From contig NZ_JBFLUG010000028.1 in NCBI RefSeq assembly GCF_041008525.1, positions 8,724 to 72,723 on the forward strand: DNA of 64,000 nucleotides. The letters are read 5' to 3'. This document shows positions 58,659 through 64,000 of the stretch, one piece after another. The translations under genes were made by a program, and so were the position numbers. The notes below the pieces were generated by a model that was given only the letters and a program-made list of their open reading frames with translations, had not been told where the DNA came from and ran no database searches. Every line of letters starts with the position of its first letter. Position 1 is the first letter of the stretch. The stretch comes from Parafrankia sp041008525 (GTDB lineage: Bacteria > Actinomycetota > Actinomycetes > Frankiales > Frankiaceae).

Positions 58659-60218
58659 ATGTACCCGCCCGATTTCGTGACGCTCACCCCCGACAAGCCC
58701 GCGGTGATCCTCACCGGTGGCCCGGGCGGCGAGGACCGCGTCCAGACCTACCGTGAGCTGGCCGAGGGGGCCGCGCGGCTGGCGCGCTTACTCGTCGACG
58801 CGGGCCTGCGCCCGGGCGACTGCCTGGCGATCCTCGCCGAGAACCATCTTCGCTACTTCGAGGTGGTGTGGGCGGGCCTCAACTGTGGCCTTTACATCAC
58901 GCCGATCAACTCCCACCTGACAGCGCCCGAAGTCGCCCATCTCGTGAACGACAGCGGCGCCCGGGCACTGATCAGCACCCGGAAGCTGGCCGGCCTCGCC
59001 GAGGAGGTCGTGCCCGACACGCCGCACGTGCTGCTGCGGCTCCTGCTCGACGGAACGTCCGAGCACTACGCGGAGCTCGATGCGGCCGCCGCCGGCTACC
59101 CCGCCGGGCCTCGTGACGACGAGGTCCGCGGCTCGTTCATGCTCTACAGCTCGGGCACGACCGGCCGGCCGAAGGGCATCCGCTTCCCGCTGCCGGACAC
59201 CCCGGCCTCGGCCGGCGACGTCCAGCTGCTGAACGGGACGGCGCGCATGTTCGGCCTCGGCGCCGACTCGGTGTACCTGTCACCCGCGCCGCTCTACCAT
59301 GCGGCTCCACTGCGGGTGTCCGCCGTGTTGCACAGTGTAGGCGGCACGGTCGTCGTGCTGCCGCGCTTCGACGCCGAGGAGGCGCTGCGCGCGATCGAGC
59401 GTTACCGGGTGGGCGCCGCGCAGTGGGTGCCGACGATGTTCGTGCGGATGCTCAAGCTCCCGCCGGAGGTCCGCGGCCGCTACGACCTGTCGAGCATGCG
59501 GGTGGCCGTCCACGCCGCGGCGCCGTGCCCGGTCGACGTCAAGCGCCGGATGATCGAATGGTGGGGCCCGATCCTGTACGAGTACTACTCCGGTTCGGAG
59601 AACTTCGGGAGCACCGGGCTGTCCAGCGAGGAGTGGCTGGCCCACCCGGGCTCGGTCGGCCGCCCCCAGGGCGGTGTGCTGCACATCTGCGCGGACGACG
59701 GCACCGAGCTCGCCGCGGGGGAGACCGGCACCGTCTACTTCGAGAGCCGCGGCGCCGGCTTCAGCTACCACCGTGACCCGGCCCGGACGAAGGCGGTGAG
59801 CCACCCCGCCCATCCGGGCTGGCGCACCCTGGGCGATGTGGGCCATGTCGACACGGACGGCTACCTCTACCTGAGCGACCGCAAGGACTTCACGATCATC
59901 GCCGGGGGCGTGAACATCTATCCGCGCGAGATCGAGGACGTCCTGGTGATGCACGACGAGGTCGTGGACGTCGCCGTCTTCGGCGTTCCGCACCCGGAGC
60001 TCGGGGAGCAGGTCAAGGCCGTCGTCCAGCCGGTCGACCTGGCCGACGCCGGGGAGGCGCTGGCCACGCGGCTGCTGGACCACTGCCGGGACCAGCTGGC
60101 ACCGTTCAAGTGGCCGCGGTCGATCGACTTCGTGCCCGAGCTGCCCCGCCTGGACAACGGCAAGCTCTACAAGAAGCCCCTGCGGGACGCCTACTGGGCC
60201 CCCGCCTCCACCCCGTAG
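58659..60218 (+). CDS. Acyl-CoA synthetase (AMP-forming, FadD-like)
   Basis: 519 aa from ATG 58659 with TGGAGG seven bases upstream. ANL-superfamily motifs: P-loop-like SFMLYSSGTTGRPKGIRFPL (A3), YYSGSENFGSTG (A5), WRTLGDVGHVDTDGYLYLSDRKDFTIIAGGVNIYPREIEDVL (A7-A8), and the C-terminal catalytic Lys in LPRLDNGKLYKKPLRD (A10). It activates a carboxylic acid as acyl-AMP and forms the CoA thioester; FadD13-like in layout. Substrate not predictable. It sits between the two IS605-type elements, with an IS right end 160 bp upstream. Its stop is only 14 bp from that of the convergent NB-ARC/TPR gene. Confidence 0.94.
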   Translation: MYPPDFVTLTPDKPAVILTGGPGGEDRVQTYRELAEGAARLARLLVDAGLRPGDCLAILAENHLRYFEVVWAGLNCGLYITPINSHLTAPEVAHLVNDSGARALISTRKLAGLAEEVVPDTPHVLLRLLLDGTSEHYAELDAAAAGYPAGPRDDEVRGSFMLYSSGTTGRPKGIRFPLPDTPASAGDVQLLNGTARMFGLGADSVYLSPAPLYHAAPLRVSAVLHSVGGTVVVLPRFDAEEALRAIERYRVGAAQWVPTMFVRMLKLPPEVRGRYDLSSMRVAVHAAAPCPVDVKRRMIEWWGPILYEYYSGSENFGSTGLSSEEWLAHPGSVGRPQGGVLHICADDGTELAAGETGTVYFESRGAGFSYHRDPARTKAVSHPAHPGWRTLGDVGHVDTDGYLYLSDRKDFTIIAGGVNIYPREIEDVLVMHDEVVDVAVFGVPHPELGEQVKAVVQPVDLADAGEALATRLLDHCRDQLAPFKWPRSIDFVPELPRLDNGKLYKKPLRDAYWAPASTP

Positions 60219-60232
60219 CCGTCCGGCGCGCC

Positions 60233-63200
60233 TCACAGCGGCAGCGGGTCGATGTCGCAGTCGAGGCGCACCCAGCTGACGGCGGACCGGGTCGCCGGGT
60301 GGGCGTCGCCGAGCACCCGGCCCAGGGCGTGGACCACCTCGGCGTGGAGGGCTTCGGCCCGCCCCGTCTCGCCGAGTGCGCGCAGGTCCGTGCCCAGGTT
60401 CGCGTGGACAGCCAGCGTCGCCGGGTGCTCGGTGCCCAGGCACTGGCGGGCGCGGGCCAGAGTCTCCTCGTCGAGCGCGCGGGCCACCTCGGGCCGGCCC
60501 AGCGTGTGCTCGTCGCTGGCCAGGTTGGCCGCGCAGCGCACCCGCAGCGGATGATCCGGCCCGAGTTCGGACGTCAGCGCCGCGAGCACCTGCGTGTTGA
60601 GCTCGTGCGCTGTCCCGGTGTCGCCACGGAGCCGGTGGATCACCGCCAGATTCGCCTCGGCTGCGCGGGTGTGCGGGTGGCCGGCGCCGGCACCGCCGTG
60701 GAGGCCGGCGCGGACGTCCGCGCACAGCCGGAGCGCCCCGTCGAGGTCGCCGGTGTGCCGCAGGTCCGTCGAATGGCACAGCGCGGAGGCGAGTGTCTCC
60801 GGGTGGGCCGGGCCGTAGCGGGCCAGCAGCCGCTCCCAGGAGATCCGTGAGGTCCGCAGCGCGGTGTCGAGCTCGCCCGCCCGACGCTGCACGACGGCCA
60901 GGTGCCGCAGCGCCCGCAGCAGATCCGGATGACTCTCGTCGGCCAGCACCACCCGCAGCCGGCCCACCAGCTCCTCCTGACGGCCGCGTGCGCCGGGATA
61001 GTCGCCCAGCTCCCGCAGGTTGAGGTTCCGGCTGCTGTCGGAGCCCAGGACGACAAGATCGTCCGCACCGGACCGGGCCCGGGTGCCCGCGCCCGCGCGT
61101 GAGCGGGACCGGTGCCCACGACGGCGCCGGTGCCAGGTGTCGTCGTCGATGTCCCGGGCCTGCCGGACCTCGCCCGCCAGCCGCAGCGAGACCGCCAGGT
61201 CGTGGGCGGCGCCGAGCGTCAGCGGGTCGTCCGGTCCCTGGGCGCGCACAGCGCGTGCCCAGGCGGTACGGCCCAGCTCGACCGCCCGGGTGAACTCGCC
61301 AGCCGCCCGACGGTCCGCCGCCACGGCGGCCAGTGCGCGCAACGTCACCGGATGATCCGGCCCGTGGACCCGCTCGCCGATCTCCAGAACCCGCGCGTTG
61401 ACTGGCGCGGACACCGCGTGATCCCCGACGGCGAGCAGCAACCGGCCGAGCCACCCACCCACCGCGACGGTGTCCGGATGCTCCTCGCCGAGGGCGACCC
61501 GCCAGCTCTCGTGGGCCTGCCGGGCCAGCTCCAGCCCTTCCTGGTGGTCGCCCCGACCGAGCAGGGAACGGACCGTGTTGACCAGCATGCCCCGCAGCAG
61601 GGGCTCCCGGCCCCCCACCGCACCCGCGGCGATCACATGCGGGTACAGCTCCGCGTAGGCGGACCATGCCCACGGGGCCGCCGGCTCGCCGGGGTCGCTC
61701 GCGGCGAGCAGGCGGCGGGCGTCGGCACGCAGCTCCTCCCGCTCGTCTCCGCTCATCCGGTCGAGCACCACCAGCTGAACGAGGCGGTGCACCCGCAGCG
61801 CTCCCGCCGACCCCGGAACCTCCGGCAACCCCACGCGGTGGTCGACGCGCGCCAGGGCCTGCCGGGTGATCGCGCGGATCGCCTCGCCCAGCCGCAGCGG
61901 GTCGCGCAGGACGACGTCGAGCTCGGGAGCGATCGAGACGTTCCGCCCGGCCTCGAGCAGTCGCCGCGGGATCGGGGCCGACGCCAGACAGGCACAGAGC
62001 CGCAGCAGCCGCAGCGCCGCCGGGTCGGACGCCGCCAGCCGGTCCAGCGAGTCGTCCCAGGCGGCGCGCACCGGCAGTCGGTAGTCCAGCGGCGAGGATG
62101 TCCCGAGTGTCTCCAGCGGCCTGTCCGCGAGCAGGCGCAGGTACTCCCCGGCGGGCATGCCCGTCTCCGCCAGCCAGGCCGCGGCCTGCGCGACAGCCAA
62201 CGGCAGGTCGCCCAGGGCCTCGGCGACTCTGCCGGCTTCGGGCACCTCGCCGGCTTCGAGGGCAGCCTCCGGGGCGGCCGTCTGGACGGTGCCGGGAGCG
62301 GTGCGGGAAGCGCCGGTCCGGCCGGTCCGCCGGTGGAGCAGGTCGATGCTCTCCTCGCGGCGGAACACGTCGACCTCGAGTGCGTGAGCCGCTTCCGCCC
62401 ATTCGGCGTTGCGAGACGTGACCAGGACACGACCGGCGCCGCCGGCGGGGAGGAACCCGCGCACCGTCAGCGGATCGTCGGCGCCGTCGAAGACCAGGAG
62501 CCAACGGCAGTGCGGCCGGCCGACACGCAGGGCCTCCAGGGCGGCCGGTACGAGCTCTCTGACAGATCTGTCGGCCTCGGTCGTTCCTGTTTCGGCTGCC
62601 CTGGTCGCCCTGGTCGCCCTGGTTCTGCGGACTGGCTTCGTCGTCCTGGCTGTTCCGGCGGCCTCGGCCTCCGGGCTGGTGACCGCACCCGCCCCGGTGC
62701 CTCCACCCGCCCCGAGCCCGAGACGCTCGGCCAGCTCCACCAGCGACTGCCGGATCTGGGTTCCGTCACCGGCGGGTATCCACCAGACCACGTCGAAGTC
62801 GGTCAGATGCCGGTATACGTACTCGATCGCCAGCTGCGATGTGCCCACCCCGCCCATGCCGAGCAGTGCCACGGGCAGGTCGGACGTCTCCCCGGCCCGT
62901 AGCCGTTCGTGCAGGTCAACGAGCAGGCCAGCGCGTCCGGTGAAGTGCGGGTTGCGCGGTGGCAGCGCCCCCCGGAGCGACGGCGGCGGGCCCGTGGGCG
63001 ACGGCGGCGGGCTCGTGCGCGGCAGTGGCAGCCGGGTCATCGCGGGTGCATCGCCCACCACGACAGGCTCGATGTCCGCGGGCTCGATGTCGACGGCCCT
63101 GACGTCCATGGCCTTGGTGCCTGTGGACCTGGCATCCGCGATCTCGGTCTCGGCGCGTTCGGCGGCCGACTCGGACGTGGAGGGCTTTGCCTCGGCAGGT

Positions 63201-63352
63201 TCTGCGCCGTCGGGCTCGGACGCGGGAGGCTCCGTGGCCCGCGGCGTCTGGCGCTGTGTGCGGCGGCTTTTGGCAGCGGCGGTCGGGCCCGTGTCGTCCG
63301 CAGGGGTCCGGGCCTGGGCGGCTGCAGAGAGAAGATCGCTACTTTCGGTCAC
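60233..63352 (-). CDS. NB-ARC / TPR protein of the FxSxx-COOH-system type, P-loop Lys replaced
   Basis: 1039 aa from GTG 63352 (GTG 63397 possible; frame open to 63655). A Pro/Ala/Glu-rich disordered N-terminus of ~120 residues precedes the family entry motif PPRNPHFTGRAGLLVDLHERLR. The NB-ARC domain has ALLGMGGVGTSQLAIEYVYRH, where the P-loop Lys (GxGGxGKT) is Thr, then VVWWIPAG, Walker B WLLVFDGADDP, and RVLVTSRNAEW. ARC/winged-helix segments follow (LPLAVAQAAAWLAETG). From about residue 640 TPR units repeat, e.g. LEIGERVHGPDHPVTLRALAAVAADRRAAGEFTRAVELG. Such proteins accompany FxSxx-COOH peptides and radical-SAM FxsB; neither is in the window. The fold is clear; ATP use is doubtful. Confidence 0.85.
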   Translation of the reverse strand: MTESSDLLSAAAQARTPADDTGPTAAAKSRRTQRQTPRATEPPASEPDGAEPAEAKPSTSESAAERAETEIADARSTGTKAMDVRAVDIEPADIEPVVVGDAPAMTRLPLPRTSPPPSPTGPPPSLRGALPPRNPHFTGRAGLLVDLHERLRAGETSDLPVALLGMGGVGTSQLAIEYVYRHLTDFDVVWWIPAGDGTQIRQSLVELAERLGLGAGGGTGAGAVTSPEAEAAGTARTTKPVRRTRATRATRAAETGTTEADRSVRELVPAALEALRVGRPHCRWLLVFDGADDPLTVRGFLPAGGAGRVLVTSRNAEWAEAAHALEVDVFRREESIDLLHRRTGRTGASRTAPGTVQTAAPEAALEAGEVPEAGRVAEALGDLPLAVAQAAAWLAETGMPAGEYLRLLADRPLETLGTSSPLDYRLPVRAAWDDSLDRLAASDPAALRLLRLCACLASAPIPRRLLEAGRNVSIAPELDVVLRDPLRLGEAIRAITRQALARVDHRVGLPEVPGSAGALRVHRLVQLVVLDRMSGDEREELRADARRLLAASDPGEPAAPWAWSAYAELYPHVIAAGAVGGREPLLRGMLVNTVRSLLGRGDHQEGLELARQAHESWRVALGEEHPDTVAVGGWLGRLLLAVGDHAVSAPVNARVLEIGERVHGPDHPVTLRALAAVAADRRAAGEFTRAVELGRTAWARAVRAQGPDDPLTLGAAHDLAVSLRLAGEVRQARDIDDDTWHRRRRGHRSRSRAGAGTRARSGADDLVVLGSDSSRNLNLRELGDYPGARGRQEELVGRLRVVLADESHPDLLRALRHLAVVQRRAGELDTALRTSRISWERLLARYGPAHPETLASALCHSTDLRHTGDLDGALRLCADVRAGLHGGAGAGHPHTRAAEANLAVIHRLRGDTGTAHELNTQVLAALTSELGPDHPLRVRCAANLASDEHTLGRPEVARALDEETLARARQCLGTEHPATLAVHANLGTDLRALGETGRAEALHAEVVHALGRVLGDAHPATRSAVSWVRLDCDIDPLPL

Positions 63353-63874
63353 GGGTTCAATACCAGTCGTGCCCGACGCGTTCGGTGGCGTGGACACGCC
63401 GTGAGACGTCCACGTCCCTGCCGGATCCTGGCGGCGCGGGGTCCGGGTGGGCGGTGACGGCAGGCGGCGGTCGGCTCCGAACCGGGTCAGATCACAGGCC
63501 TGCGGCCGGCCGCACCGCGGCCGTCGTCGAAGAAACGAAACCCTCAGGCGAATTCGCGTACAGCAGCGCCCAACGCCACCAGCGTGGCACGAACAGGTCG
63601 ATAGATGGACACGAACAGGTCGATAGATGGAACAGCAGGGGGCTTCGTCATGCATGTTGCCGAGCAGCGACCGTTCCGTGTCCGCTTCGGTTGGGGTGGG
63701 AGGACCTGCTGGGCGCCGGTGCGGTCATCGCCGGCGCCGTCGACACCGGCGCCCTGCCGCCGCGCGGCTCAACGCCGACCCGGTCGTGCCCGTTCTGCGC
63801 GGTGACGCGTTCACCGCTCTTTCGGGTCGGCCGGGTCGGTAGGCGGCCACACTCCGCCCGCGATGATGGGACGG
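63353..63874. other. Region upstream of the NB-ARC/TPR gene
   Basis: 522 bp between the NB-ARC/TPR start and the second IS605-type right end. It holds the 22-bp tandem duplication (separate entry) and an A/T-richer part near 63590-63660, a candidate promoter reading leftward. Frames here have no recognisable motif; I saw no small FxSxx-COOH peptide gene. Confidence 0.4.
63588..63631. repeat. Perfect 22-bp tandem duplication
   Basis: Bases 63588-63609 and 63610-63631 are identical (unit begins CACGAACAGGTCGATAG and ends ATGGA), with no spacer. It lies about 240 bp upstream of the NB-ARC/TPR start. The unit length, two helical turns, would put two protein-binding sites on the same DNA face. 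Confidence 0.95.
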
Positions 63875-64000
63875 TTGACGTCCTCCCCCGTGTGGACGCG
63901 GGAGATTCCAACTCCTACACGCCCACAGAGGAAGGGGGTGCGGAAGGTTGAGGTTCGCGGTTCACCGGCACGGCCAACACCGTGCCTCCCCGCGCGGTCA
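63875..64000 (-). mobile_element. Right end of a second TnpB-type element (cut by window edge)
   Basis: Read leftward, bases 64000 to 63875 match the end of the first element: tnpB tail, stop, GTGGGCGTGTAGGAGT, a short hairpin (CCCGCGT ... ACACGGGGG) and GGAGGACGTCAA. TCAA is the complement of 63875-63878. The orientation is opposite to the first element, so 5.4 kb with two genes are bracketed by inverted right ends. The remaining part, including its left end, is beyond the window. Confidence 0.85.
63915..64000 (-). CDS. tnpB: tnpB, C-terminal end (partial)
   Basis: 28 codons are visible before the TAG (complement of 63915-63917). They read VTARGGTVLAVPV then NREPQPSAPPSSVGV, matching VTARGGAGLPEPR-NREPQHSAPPLVGV at the end of the first tnpB. 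The tail is part of the guide-RNA scaffold in this family, which explains why it is conserved. Whether this copy has an intact start, and could supply TnpB for both elements, lies outside the window. Confidence 0.85.
   Translation of the reverse strand, partial: TARGGTVLAVPVNREPQPSAPPSSVGV

Noticed and set aside
59280..62504. A 1074-codon open frame on the - strand covering most of the acyl-CoA synthetase and NB-ARC/TPR genes
   Set aside because: Composition is Arg/Gly/Ala-rich without motifs, and it conflicts with the acyl-CoA synthetase on the + strand and the TPR frame on its own strand.

Overview
The window is chromosomal DNA of a very high-GC actinobacterium. Frankia or a close relative is the best guess, from the roughly 70% GC composition, GTG/ATG starts with 4-bp GTGA/ATGA couplings, an FkbH-type enzyme, Hsp70-like fusion proteins, a cbs/metB pair in the mycobacterial arrangement and an FxSxx-COOH-type NB-ARC/TPR protein. 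The genus is inferred from gene content; no marker gene in the window proves it. I saw no rRNA, tRNA or CRISPR array.

Layout. 0-6.3 kb holds signalling genes: the end of a hybrid histidine kinase, a coupled receiver/pseudo-kinase pair, and a giant membrane protein with two complete sensor-PAS-GGDEF units in tandem. 7.5-10.3 kb has a TetR regulator and an AidB-like acyl-CoA dehydrogenase. 10.5-13.1 kb has two paralogous two-helix membrane proteins with long low-complexity tails. 13.2-14.4 kb is a pair of flavin reductases. 15-18 kb is a compact fkbH / acyl carrier protein / hexapeptide acyltransferase operon with a perfect 16-bp palindrome in its promoter, converging on an MMPL transporter that is divergent from a NarL-type two-component system (20.6-22.7 kb). 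23.4-27.4 kb has a TPR-like membrane-anchored protein and the transsulfuration pair. 27.6-30.3 kb encodes an Hsp70-like ATPase domain joined through one membrane helix to a PstS-like binding domain, the most unusual single protein here. 31.5-35.8 kb has a PAS-GGDEF-EAL protein and the adaptive DNA-alkylation genes (Ada-AlkA fusion plus Ogt).

35.9-51 kb is mostly housekeeping and transport: a DNA-binding-like hypothetical protein, a beta-lactamase-fold lipoprotein, an acyl-CoA dehydrogenase, a heterodimeric ABC exporter with one degenerate ATP site, lysyl-tRNA synthetase, a short-chain dehydrogenase, a DHA2-type MFS exporter, an S4 RNA-binding protein and a HIT protein. 51.4-57.2 kb looks like a surface-glycan locus (GT-C membrane transferase, GT4 transferase, PIG-L deacetylase, secreted DUF2599-like protein). 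The right end is shaped by mobile DNA: a TnpB-only IS605-type element (57.19-58.50 kb) whose tnpB has a stop at codon 3, and the 3' end of a second related element in opposite orientation at the window edge. Between them lie an acyl-CoA synthetase and an NB-ARC/TPR protein whose P-loop lysine is replaced by threonine.

A recurring small-scale theme is short tandem repeats at gene boundaries: a 7-bp array across a stop codon at 12.0 kb, a 7-bp array across start codons at 41.75 kb, a 10-bp array across a stop codon at 45.5 kb and a 22-bp duplication at 63.6 kb. All positions and reading frames were read by eye; family assignments rest on motif recognition, not on database searches.
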